A DNA stretch of 38,046 nt from Halocafeteria seosinensis. Its lineage: Eukaryota > Sar > Bigyra > Bicosoecida. Where the stretch lies: contig LVLI01000574.1 of NCBI GenBank assembly GCA_001687465.1, positions 1 through 38,046 of the forward strand, in the 5' to 3' direction. The notes beneath the pieces are model-generated. The model saw nothing but the letters and a program-made list of their open reading frames with translations. It made no database searches and was not told where the DNA came from. How positions within the stretch are numbered: the first letter of the stretch is position 1; each line of letters opens with the position of its first letter. The position numbers were made by a program, and so were the translations under genes. Below, one piece after another: positions 21,101 through 31,905 of the stretch.

Positions 21101-24100
21101 AAGGGATGCAAGAAACTGTTCTGCAACGTCGTCTAGCGAACTGGTAAAATGCCCAACATTCTTTCGGACGCATTGCACTGCGGCTAATTCCTCACGGTAG
21201 TGTCGGTGAAGCAGGTGTTCTGCATCCCTCCATCTGAACTCATCCTTCAGCATCTTCGGAGGGAAAAATTCGACATACATGCATGCATCTCCACCAGCAT
21301 ACGCTGCACCTGGGAAGCTAGTCTCTTCCGTTAAAGACCTTTCTCCCATTCTTCTGGCGATGGTTGTCAACGAATGCATTTTCGATTCCGGACTGCTTTT
21401 GTTGGGTGTACCAATACAAACTGAAGCTTCATGGGGAGACTTTGAAACGACTAACCAACCATCAAACCAAGCGCAAAGTGGATGTACCCATAGTCCAGAT
21501 GTAGTCAGTAATATCCTCCCAAACGCCGACTGGCAGACAGTACAACAAGGAAACCCCGGCATTGGATCAGCAGAGTACCTAACAGTTGGATCATCACTGT
21601 CCAATCGGGCCCGCATTGCTAGTACCGTATCTATCACACTATCACCTGTTAGTTGGAGGCCAGGAGTCAGTCGCTGAACCGTTCCCTGGACGAGTAAACG
21701 TTGAACAGACGAGAGGACCGTGTTTTTCTGTTCTTTATTTGCTTTTTGGGTAGTTGCAGATATGCTCTTCTTTAGTTTCTGCCTTATTTCTGCATTAGAG
21801 GATTGCTGCATAATCCTAGTTTGCAGCTCGTCAGCAGCACGGGACTGAGGTAGAGAGGAACTAGTGAGAAGCCTGTAATCAAAATCTACCCATCCCTCGC
21901 GGGGCAGCCAAATGCCCTCAGAGGCGATTGCCGCAGCATCAAGCGATTCGGGGCTGCTTTCCCCTCCTTTTGAGCTCCTTTCCAAGTTAACTTTACACAA
22001 GCGAACCCTCAATTTCACACCACTGATATGGAAGGCTGGCTCCGATACAACCTCACCAGTTCGGCTTTTGAAAATAGCGTTTTCATTTCGTGCTTTAATG
22101 GCACGCTCCCTCGACCTAGCTATAACACTCTTCCATTTAGGTGGGGGCGTCAATAGAAACGCTTCACCCTCAGTATTTTTCCATTGCCCCGCAGTATATT
22201 CCGATGGTAAATGACTCCTCAAGGAAGGATCTACGTGGAAAACAGTGCGCGGAATTTCCTCACGATTGGAGAGAACCTTACGCAAAAAGTCACTGACAGC
22301 GTTTGCATCGCTTGTTTTGGTATTGCCATTATCCATTTTATCAGAAGACTCACCAAGAGGATGCCCATCCCGCGTTCTTCCTGAGCTATCTGCTGCGTTG
22401 GTACGTTGTTGAACTTCTCTTCGTAGTTGCTCCTTTAAAGCTGCCGTAGAGTCCCGTGTATCTACATCGCGCAGCATTTCCAACGGTATGCTCAATATAT
22501 TATTCTCAAAACTTTCCCGTAACCATTCAGGAATTGGCATTCCTGCCCCAATTGCAAGATGTTTAACCGGGGGCAAGACTGCCTCTTCAGCGTCACTGTC
22601 ATCACACTCGGTACCATAAAGCATACGATTAAATTCTTCAGTCGTCGTGAAGCTATAGCTCGCTTGAATTCGGGCATACTCTGGACGTATTTCTATGTTA
22701 CTCATGCATTCCAGATTAGTTATCCATGTGCCGGGGGTAAGAATGGAGCAAACCAGATGCACCCATCGTTTATCTGTCGTCTCCTTCAATGCCCCTCCCG
22801 CGCGGCCGCACAACTCGCAAGGAATCTGCCAATGTGGAAGTAGACTCTTTGGTGAGATGTCTGGTCGCTTTGATAAAATAAAGGAACATAAGTCACAGAA
22901 CCAAGGTTCGCTCGGAGCGGGAATGGACTTTACTCCATAGCAGCGCTGGTGTACCGCCAAGTCGCATAAATCACAAAAGACGATAGCGTTATCATCTGCG
23001 CAAATTCCATCAAAGCACACTTGGCAAACAGCATCTTCATCTGAGTCAGTCGCACCCTTGCCGTCTGCCGCTTGAACTGTCCGGATTCTGCGACGCTTAG
23101 GTTCTTCAGCAGATTCAGGGCGTCTGGAACTCGCGCTCAGTACCCAAGATGCCGGAACATGGTCATCATTTCCTCGCTGAGTCTTGTTGAAATCGGGGTC
23201 TCGATCACACAAACCTCTCAGCAATGATTTTTTAACGGGACTCCAGCTCTTCATACGCTTGTAAATCTGTTCAATGGACATTTCCCACGCAAGATCGCGG
23301 GAAAGAGTAGTGCAAACATCATCGTCTCGACGAATTCCCTTGGCAGCAGCTTGCGGCCCATATTTACATTGATTAGAGTTTTCCAAGGATACCTCGCCGG
23401 ATGCTACTATCTTGCCCAAGATTCCAGAGAGTTTACTGCTTAGCTCTCTCAAATTGCGCTGCTGACGGATATACGCGGATTCAAGTTCCAAAGAAATAGC
23501 TTCCCCATCTGTGTTTAGGTCAGTCCCCACTTCACTCTTAGAATAAATATCATTGTCGTCACTACGGCGGTGAATCTTGTCCATTACATTGCGTAAAACT
23601 GGATTGCCGTTGTTGATGTCAAATTCAGCAACAAGACGAGAGCAACCTTTCTGTAGCATGACCCGCAACGGTGCTGACAAAGCGGACATAGAATTTACAC
23701 CGTCTTTCTGATTGCGACAGTAATGACCGTTCAAAATCTGTTGCAGTTTGAGTGTTTCCGTGAGTGTCGTTTTCCTGTTGTCGAGTCGATTTTTCAGAGC
23801 CAAAATCGCCTTCTGCATCTCGTTCTCTCCGGTATTCCTGCTCCGCGTTAGGAAACAGCAAATTTGGTCTAACAATCTAGCATCTAGCGGCCAAAAATAA
23901 GGCCCGACAACATAAACCCAAAAGTGGTAAAGTGAATCTTCGTTGAACTCTCCCTCAGCTTGTTTCCCGGGAGGCCGTACCCCACTATCCAAGCTCTGCA
24001 TCATATCTGTTCTGTAGTGCCGCAAGAACCGTTCGCGGTCAATTCCCTGAAGCCAGACACCGAAGCGGCCCCCTCCACCTGAAGCACTCTGCGTGATAGA

Positions 24101-25334
24101 GTCCATAGATGGATCCCTATTAGAAACTTGTTTCGCATGTTTTACCGAAATGCGGTGGTCCAAGTTCGTGTTGCGGTGTTCGTATAAGCGGCTCTTCTTG
24201 GGCCTTCCGGAAACACGAGATGCTTTTTCGGCAGGTTTCCGGCTCTTCTTTTTCTTACCAAGCTTACTATACATGTCAGTATCAGCTTGTCTAGCCTTAC
24301 CGTGGGATTTGTGGTAAGAACAAAAGCTTTGGATGCTTACCCCATTTTGTGTTTGCGTTGCTGCCACATACACCTCATCACAAGCGAGCGCACAACATGG
24401 ATGGAAGGCAGTTCTGCACTGCCCGTATCCGCACTGCACACACGCTCCATTCGCAGCCTCCCCCTGCTGATTTTTACAAACGCTACACACCAGTTTTCGG
24501 CGTTGTGCATCCAGGAGTGTCACATCAATTCCTTCTAACAAGGGCGGATCATCAAACGTTATTTCGGGGATCATAAGACCACATGCTACATGAGCCCAAA
24601 GGTTCGATGGCTTTTTGACACGTTTAAAACCTCCACAGGATTGATTGCACAAACAGCATCGTATATCAGTGGAGAGATATCCCTCAGAACATGGAGCACA
24701 GTACCACGGCTCAGGTTCGGGAGGTATGTTGTATACGCCATAACACTCCTGCCATAGCACACCGACGTGATACCAACCAGCAAAATTCCTTTGGTAATGA
24801 ATGCATCATCACTTACTTGATGCACACCAATTCCACACTTATCACAAAAGACTATTTGGTTCCCTGGCCACTGCAATAAATTTTGTGAAGGAAGGGAAGT
24901 TGTTACATCGCCGGGAGTCCAGAACGGCAGAAATGCCACTAGGATGAAAAACTTACGCTTTCCGTCTGATAGCACACAACGCATATCTCTGCGTCATGTA
25001 CACCTCCACATTGGTTACTATCCCCTCCTTGACAAGTCAGTTCGTTGGATGCTGCGCCCGACGAAGTCAATGGGATTGTGGCGAGTTTTCTTTCCGACGC
25101 TTGGTCGGCGTCATTTCCCTCAGAAACGGGGAGAGTTGCACGAGTAGTTGTGTCCTCGCTATGAGCATCTGATTGGTCCGTAGACTCTCCCTGGGCGCGC
25201 TCTGTAGCATTTGCAGCGGTGTCGTTGTTGGCGCTAGTCTCCTCAGTTCTGAGACGTGTCGGAGAGCGTCCTTGCGCTTTCGCTGGCTTTTGCCAGGAGT
25301 GTTTTGGCGAATTGAGTTTCTGACGACGCGGCAT
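18164..25334 (-). CDS. giant multi-PHD chromatin protein, three exons, 2338 residues
   Basis: Exons on the minus strand are 25334-24957, 24870-24817 and 24748-18164, with introns of 86 and 68 nt. The 18-codon middle exon (NQIVFCDKCGIGVHQ) supplies the centre of PHD1, which starts at ICVVC (residue 118) and ends at WYCAPC (about 161-164). An extended PHD follows at about 175-272 (CCLC ... WAHVACGLMIPE ... FHPCC). A second PHD at 719-765 (CQVCFDG ... FCDLCDLAVHQRCYGV) is followed by a zinc knuckle and half-ePHD (CELCGRAGG ... WVHLVCSI). A lone ePHD-like piece lies near 1210 (CCTVC ... WVHPLCAWF), a third PHD-like finger near 1700-1735 (CGICWQ ... CCGLIVHPTCYG), and a C-terminal CAFC ... LWAHLYC ... 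CVVCGL ... HMMCA module at about 2035-2215. PHD-knuckle-ePHD cassettes typify BRPF/JADE/AF10 readers of histone H3. No catalytic domain or bromodomain was seen. Confidence 0.9.
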
Positions 25335-26167
25335 TGGGTATTGATCTCAAATCTCGTCTCTACACCTCGTATATCCTTCGTTAGAACCAAGTTTATCCAG
25401 CCTGAAGTGTTGATGTTTCCGACTCCTTCTCAGTCCAATTCCCTCTCTATTCTGTGCCTATCTCTCCAATTTCAAGCACAGGCTGAAAGAATGGAGTATT
25501 ACCTCTATTGTTGACGTTCTACCTACGCCAACAACGTCGTAAAGAGCCATTAAAATGTCATCATCGCTGCCGTAAAGTCTAGTGCAATAAAAGATTGCTC
25601 GGTCATTGAGCTAGGGCAGTAATACACCGTATGTACGTGGTGTTGTACCCTTGATATACATGTTGACCATGACTGAGAGTAAGTGAGAATACTGTCCCAG
25701 AGTCCATGTGTACCGCGTGGGGAAATGAGAGCTCTATGATGGTTTAAATAATCTTTGAGAACTGAACATTCTAACACATTCTTGTGTTATTGAGGACACA
25801 CTTTCTCCACTGCTGAGAGCTTGTATACCACAGTCCCGGCGTTAAGCAGTACTCTTAGAGCTAGTTGTCACCTGTATCTGTGTTTGTGCGTGTGTGGCTT
25901 TGCAGATGTGGGACAAGGAGCTCTTGGACATTGTCCTTCACCGCGTTTCTACCTCCTTCATCGTGTTTTTTTCCTGCGTAGTGTAGCAGGCAAGCTCTAT
26001 TGCCACTACGTTCCAATCTTGCTTTTAGGTATGGGAGAATGTAGTCTTCCCGTGTTACAGCACAGTGTGTCTTCCGGCTACCTCGGAGTCAGTTCAAGAG
26101 AATACGGACATACAAGCATTCACACACTACAAATGTGATATTATTCGCTTTTGGTTGACAATGCAAC
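25335..26167. other. spacer between PHD gene start and Rab gene end
   Basis: These 833 nt should contain the PHD gene promoter and the Rab 3' flank. A 105-codon plus-strand ORF (25821-26138) starts from a non-ATG codon and is Cys/Leu/Ser-rich without a recognisable motif, so I leave it uncalled. I see nothing else. Confidence 0.55.
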
Positions 26168-27594
26168 TCACTGTACAGTACAATTAGAGCCCGATTTCTT
26201 TACCGCCTTTGTCGGTGGCTTCTTATCGGGACTACTAGCTTCCGCCTTATTAATACGCTTCACGATCTGGGCTGCCAGGGTGTGAAAGGTATCCACGACA
26301 TTGGTGCCATCTTTCGCACTTGTCTCAAAAAATGGCATATCATATTCTTTAGCGGCAGCGGCTCCTCGTTCAGTACTAACTTGTCTGTGCTTCGAATCAA
26401 CTTTGTTGCCCACTAACACTTTGTACGTATTGGGGGTCGAGTGCTGATGTATGTTATCCATCCAATATTTAACATCTGTATCACAACGACGACGCACACA
26501 GATCCAAAATCCCCTTTACCATGTCATTACATTAGGCAGGTACATACTTTTAAATGACTTTTCTTCCGGGTCCGACACATCATAAACAAGTACAATACCA
26601 TGAGCTCCTCGATAATACGCTGAAGGTACAGGCGGTATGGGATATTTGAGTGACCGAACAAACGCAGCTAAATAAATCAAGCATAGATAAATAAACGCAC
26701 CTTGTGTTATCACGTGGAAGTTCTTTTGTCCGGCGGTATCCCATATTTGACACTTTACTTGTTGGTTTTCAACATCCATATACTGAGTCTTGTAATCCAC
26801 CCTGAGCGACCAAACAGTATTAATATAAATTCCATCTTGCTTCACAATTACGGAAAAAATTCATCTAGACGGCGTACCCCATTGTTGGCATCATGGAGTT
26901 TTGAAATTTATCCTCAGCATACCGCAGCATCAGACTGGTTTTACCGACACCTGCTCAAAGAAATGTCGGATCATACAGCATAGCAGGAAAGGGACAAATG
27001 GATACGTAACATACCTTGATCACCAAGTAAGAGTAATTTAATATGTAGATCGAAATGAGGCTGTTCGGTTGTTTTTCCCGGCCTTCTCTTCACTACCTTT
27101 TTCACTTTCTGCTTTTCCTTCTCCTGTTTTTCTAGTTCTCTATTTTCTCCTTCTTCTTGTTCCAAGTGCTTCATGGCCTCATATGTGTTACCACCAATAT
27201 AATAGGAGAGGTCGTCCTTAGGTAAATGCGTCAAGACTTCTTTGGTACGACTAGATACGGGATGCCCTCCCGTAGGAGAATGCCTCCTGCTACTCGCGCT
27301 TCCACCAGTTTGCTGTTCTCCTTTCGTGGGAGATTTTTCAGTCTCCTTCGTCTTTGTCCCAGGACTGTTGTCTCCACTGCTAACCGAGACCGAGGTATCA
27401 GATTCGTCAGATGCGTTCAATTGGTCTATCTCCGCCAGGCCTTCCTCGCTGCTGTGGAAGGAGGCACTCCTCGCTCTCCCTTGACGCCCTCTTCCGCCAC
27501 TACTGTGCTCATCCTCACTACTGTGGCCCTCGTCAGCAACAAAGTCATCGTGAGAGGCCCTCTGGTATCTATCGGGACTGCTCATCGTGTGCAT
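26168..27594 (-). CDS. Rab-family small GTPase with long N-terminal extension and CaaX end, five exons
   Basis: Exons on the minus strand are 27594-27015, 26950-26878, 26801-26701, 26619-26548 and 26475-26168. All introns are GT-AG (64, 76, 81, 72 nt) and phases agree, giving 377 residues. The G domain starts near residue 182: P-loop GDQGVGKTS (191-199), switch I Thr216 in PTMGVDYK, WDTAGQ ending at Gln243, YYRGAHGIVLVYDVSD, NKVD (299-302) and ETSAK (326-330). The sequence is typical of exocytic Rabs (Rab1/8/Sec4-like), so a role in vesicle traffic to the membrane is likely. Residues 1-180 are unusual: Ser/Glu/Gly-rich, then a segment (LPKDDLSYYIGGNTYEAMK) and a charged helix turning strongly basic (KQKVKKVVKRRPGK). 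The protein ends in CTVQ, a CaaX box whose Gln favours farnesylation, instead of the usual Rab double cysteine. ATG at 27585 is an alternative start. Confidence 0.92.
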
Positions 27595-28794
27595 ATAGTA
27601 AGAAAACCCTACCTAAATGAGCTGCAACCGGGGGAAGGAACCGAAAATTCCGAATACAAAGAATATACGCACTCAAAACGCGCCTTATAAAGTTGTCACC
27701 ACGTAGATACGTACATTCAAGACCATAGAGTTGCACAATATAATTCAATGCGCTCTTTATTATGCTGTATAAGTCCTTATAAAACTGGCATTCATCCAAT
27801 GGTTCAAAGAGGATCAGATCGCTGCTTTTACCAGCCCTTTCCGTCTATTCCACTCGACCTATGAAAGGTCCAGACAACGCAAAAGTTATCAACGATACAC
27901 TTTGGATGATGTACACACTGTAGAATGGACTATGGCGAGTATTCAAGAGGATAGTTGAAGTAGCGCCTCCGCGGACCCTACTAGTCCCACGCACGCGGTG
28001 GAAGTTACCATAAGGGTGTAATTTGACCTGAAGTCTTTGCGGGACACAAGTTATGATGGTGGTTCAATAATTGAAGACAGGGCAAATTTTAGGAATCTAA
28101 TGGGTTATTGATGTCGTTAGCGCGAGTTCGACGCCGTCGTATCTGCAACCGCACGTGAATGATGAGAACTGAAGCTGAAACCGCCGGTGGGCTATCTGTC
28201 AAATATGTGTATGTGTGCTGAAACCACATGGGTACCGCTCACACCACACGCAGCTGTTATTGATGATTTGGCTATCGACAACAGAAGACAGTTTGAAGAG
28301 CTAAATGGATATTGGTGCCGTTAGGCGAGTGTGGTACGCTATACATCCGCGTCCGGCTTCGTACAACAATACTGGGCTCGCGCAAACAAAGAACGGACAG
28401 TATTGTCCGCGTTGTTAAGCAAGAACAGAGAAAAGTGCTTGCTAACCTAACGTTGTCAATTGTTGGGGGGTTAGGATTGTCATCGGACACTTTGCGGGAT
28501 AACTTCCTAAGCTCGACAGAACAATTCATGTGTCAGACACAGCAAGAACACTTCGTGAATCTAGTATGTATTACCCGAGGGGTATTGTCCGCCAAGGGAG
28601 GTGTAGCCGTTTCTGATCAACATGACGAAGCCGGATAGAGGAGACATTCAAAAACAACGCCAAACACAGGGTTAGTGCAACGTTGGAGCTGAAACGTCTA
28701 TGCAGCTAGTCATTCTACCATACAATTGAACAACATGGAAGATACAGACAACGAATTCATTGCGATCGATACAAAAAAGAGCAGTCGAGGCGCG
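27595..28794. other. 1.2-kb spacer with weak ORF and diverged direct repeat
   Basis: No convincing gene is present. A plus-strand frame at 28312-28638 is open for 108 codons without a proper ATG start and contains a protein-like part (LTLSIVGGLGLSSDTLRDNFLSS); it may be a decayed exon. Two segments, 28072-28121 and 28289-28332, look like diverged copies: both contain GAAGACA followed by CTAA, ATTG-TG and CGTTAG at similar spacing. The Rab gene promoter should lie next to 27594. Confidence 0.4.
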
Positions 28795-31121
28795 TTACAC
28801 CCCTTTCAAAGGATTAGCTTGATATTGTATGCTATCCGCGGCTGCTTGTCTCTTACCTGTGCCTCCACTGCTGCCAACGGGATTTACCTGATCGTTTAAA
28901 TCTCTTCCTGACTTAGGATTCTTACCCCGCCGTTTCTTGCACAAGACAGCACCTAAGGCGATAGACATTCCAATGAGTAACGCTCCACCGACGGCGATAC
29001 CCGCTATTGCGCCTACCGACAACCCAGAATCTTCAGAAGCTCCGGCGCTACCATCGTCACCCTCTTCGATCGTGATGTCAAGGCCTTCGACGGAGTGCGT
29101 CCTAAGTATACGGTTACCGCCATCATCCCACAGAAGAAGAATCCTCAAATTTCCTTCAAGGGTCTTTCGGTCTGTTGAGGGCGACGAGTATGATAAGTCT
29201 TCTGAAATGAGGGAGGCGCTAACTACAATGCCACTCTCTTGCTGTTGTAGCTGCTGCGCCTCCGTGACAGTGCCAGTAACCTCATCGGAGGAAGCATCAA
29301 TATTTTGCAGTACAATGGCCAGCCAAGACGTAGTCGACTTTTCGTTGCTTCCTCCATACACAATCACTGTTCGTTCTCCAACCCAAACAATGTCGTGTAT
29401 GTGCGAAAGAGAAGATAGATCAATTTCGGAACTTTCGCAGCTCACGCCCTCCTCGTCGCCATCCTGTATGCGGCATAAGGATGGTCCAGTACTGCCTTCG
29501 TTGTCGACGACTAAAAGCATAGTCCTAGATGGGGAGGTAGCGAACATAGGCGAGTGAACTCCAGTCTTGACCAAGACTTGCAATGGGTCCGGAGTGCTCA
29601 CTTTTCGTCCACTCCACCAAGCGGAGTCTACTTTCGCTATGACGGCCGATTCTTCGCCCTCACAATCTAAGCGGATTCCGACGTAAGCAGAGCTTCCGAT
29701 AAGAACTGACATCGAGCCATCCCTAACAGTACATACATCTTCATCCTCGTTCCCATCGTCACGAATCTCAGTTTTTTCTGCACGAATTACTGTGTCCACG
29801 TCGAACGTAGGGAGTGCTGTGGGGGTGGCGGTGGGAGTTTCCGCCGGGCTATGCGTGGGACTTGCAGAAGGAGGGGCAGCCTCCGAAGAAGTCGGGGAGT
29901 GTTCCATTTGCCCCGGAGGTGTAGTCGGCGCAGAAGGAGTAACAGAACCAGTTACAGAAAGAGTAATAGAAGGAGTAGAAGAACGAGTTACAGAAGGGGT
30001 TACAGAAACAGTTCCAGAAGGAGTTATACTTGATTGCGACATGGATGCGCTGCTGGATGGAGACGTTGTAGGGCTTATAGTAGGAGAAGCAGTTTCTTCG
30101 TCCAGAAACCGAAGTTGTCTTGCCGCCGCCTCATCGGAAGCATTTACTGATGGAGACATAGACGGAGTCACACTCATTGAAGGGCTTATAGAGGGACTCC
30201 TCGTCGGTGTTCGGGACGTTGGGGACGATGAAGAAGAAACCAGCTGGGAAGAAATGCTTGGCGAACTCGTTTCTGAAGGTGAGTGGCTTAACGCCCCTGC
30301 AGAGGCACTCGACGTAGGTGCTCCGTCGGACGTTGGACTTGCAGATGGATTGGCTGACGTGGGACTTGCGGAAGGTTTTACGGGAGTAGATGTCGCACTC
30401 GGACTGACTGAGGGAGTCGGCGAGGCTGACGGTTCAAAGAGGTTCCTGATCACAATACCTGCGGCGACATATGGAACATGGAGTGTCTTCCGGCAACTAG
30501 GGAGATCATCCATCCTACATACCCCCGTTTTCAGGATCATCATTCCGGACTGTGGCAAAAATTATCTCCTCCAGGTGCCCCCTGGATACCAATTGTACCC
30601 CTTCTCCAAGGCGGTCTCCGGAATGGCAGTTGTCACAGAGGACCACAAACTGCTGCCCTGGACATGATCCTTCTTCAACTATAGGATTTACTGCTACAGC
30701 ACCGGACTCACTAAATTCTTGCCGAGAATCAGGAAATCCTTCTACTACCATAGCATCCGATTCGAAGTTTTGGCTCCCGGTCGTATTTACATAAGCTAGG
30801 GCCGACGCTTGTCCATACCGTCGGCTACCGCCAGGGAGGCTGCAAATTTCTTCATCGTAGTCATAAATTTCATTCTCAGAGACGGTAATCGATACTTGAA
30901 GATGATCGGACATCCTACGAGGTCCCTGAAAGATCATGCAAAAGGGATAACGCAATAGACTCACATATTGAAGTTTGAGATTCCACGCTCCCAAGAAGTG
31001 GGTTTAAGCTACGTACTTTTCGTAGAGAATCCACCTGCGCTTGTACTCCCGCATTCTGCATCAAGCTGAGAAGCACTACGGCAATAAGCCCCCTAAGCAT
31101 CTTGGTGGGCGTTCGAGCCAT
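28795..31121 (-). CDS. SurfA: single-pass surface protein with S/T/P domain inserted in the ectodomain, three exons
   Basis: Exons are 31121-31017, 30925-30523 and 30458-28795, with introns of 91 and 64 nt, giving 723 residues. Residues 1-28 are a signal peptide (LIAVVLLSL, then NAGVQAQ). Exon 2 encodes the first half of an ectodomain shared with its two neighbours: ICSLPGG, the conserved VVEGFPDS, and CPGQQFVVLCDNC. The Ser/Thr/Pro region then occupies residues about 179-386, and after it the shared domain resumes (VCTVRDG ... GIRLDCEG ... MFATSPSRTMLLVV ... LCRIQDG ... VSCES ... VWVGERTVIVYGG). A membrane-proximal RILR (619-622) precedes the single membrane helix (about 650-676) and a 47-residue basic tail (KKRRGKNPKSG). 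The product is probably a heavily O-glycosylated plasma-membrane protein facing the wall or matrix. Ligand and function are unknown. Confidence 0.85.
29809..30432 (-). repeat. S/T/P low-complexity region of SurfA
   Basis: About 208 codons are made mainly of Ser, Thr and Pro in irregular SPSxSPT-type units. They are interrupted once by AAARQLRFLDEE. The reverse strand stays open across much of it, which is a by-product of the codon set. Confidence 0.9.
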
Positions 31122-31905
31122 CGTTATAGTTAGAGAACACTGCATTATGTGTTGAACCTGCTGGAGGCAGCCCACTCCGGGAGATCCGTTGGGCTGAAGC
31201 TCATGCAGCCCCCAACGTACAAAACTGCGTTACACTGAGCCTTCGCTGTGTTTTACCGGAAATCAGAGGAGTGCGAAGCATCGCAATCGTCTTGTAACAA
31301 TGGCGTATTGTTTGACTCCAGAAAGGGAAGTCAAAGAACACATGACCCAGTTCGCACGGTCGCACAAGATCGCAGTGACCAACGCGCCACCGAGTCAATG
31401 TCGATGGCAGCAAACGCTAGGAAGTGTGTTATACCTGACTGTGGAGTCGTCCAGACTGCCTGCTTCCACCAATTAAACTTTTGCCTGCATTGCGCGTTCT
31501 TATGATAGTTCTGGGCAAGCCAACAGGCAGACGGTATGCAATATGGTAAGAAATGTTATATTTTGGTAGGAGGGACATGGTTTCATAAGGATCCACTCTC
31601 GAGGGGCAGGAAGTGAGCTCACATTCAGAGCATCAACCCACTTGGGGGATGAACCGTAGTAGGCTTGGAACTTAAGTTAGACAACCTGTGCACCACGCCG
31701 ACAGAAGATCCAGACCGAGGACCTTTTCTTTGCACGCTGAAGTTTCCGGAAGGCGCGAAATCAATGATGAAGTTAGAAATTCTGAGTTAGATACAAAACG
31801 ATACACCCATCGAGGGAAACGGAATAAGGGCAAGAGCGAGCTGTCAGAGTCGGTTCCCAGAATCTTGGGGCGTAGCATGGATACAGAGTAGAAACGAGAC
31901 GGGGA
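31122..31905. other. spacer between SurfA start and SurfB stop
   Basis: These 784 nt should hold the SurfA promoter and the SurfB 3' UTR. A plus-strand frame at 31248-31505 ends in a Cys-rich stretch (CVIPDC ... CFHQLNFCLHC) that looks zinc-finger-like, but it lacks a clear start or splice context and I do not call it. Confidence 0.5.

Noticed and set aside
25821-26138. 105-codon plus-strand ORF with GQGALGH, considered as an RCC1-type fragment
   Set aside because: There is one weak motif, no ATG start and no repeat of the motif; the rest is Cys/Leu-rich without pattern.
30105-30120. RQLR followed by LDEE in SurfA, considered as an oomycete RXLR-dEER effector signal
   Set aside because: It lies in mid-protein within the S/T/P region of a membrane protein, not shortly after the signal peptide. 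RxLR-type strings also occur by chance in Arg-containing linkers.
29792-30667. 291-codon plus-strand ORF opposite SurfA, rich in Val/Gly/Glu
   Set aside because: It is antisense to S/T/P codons, offset from the coding frame. Similar Val/Gly/Glu ORFs lie opposite the other two repeats (33290-33838, 36367-36729, 36733-37146), so they are codon-composition shadows.
31248-31505. Cys-rich 85-codon frame considered as a small zinc-finger gene
   Set aside because: The frame begins from GTG. The Cys pattern is confined to the last 27 codons and fits no zinc finger I know.
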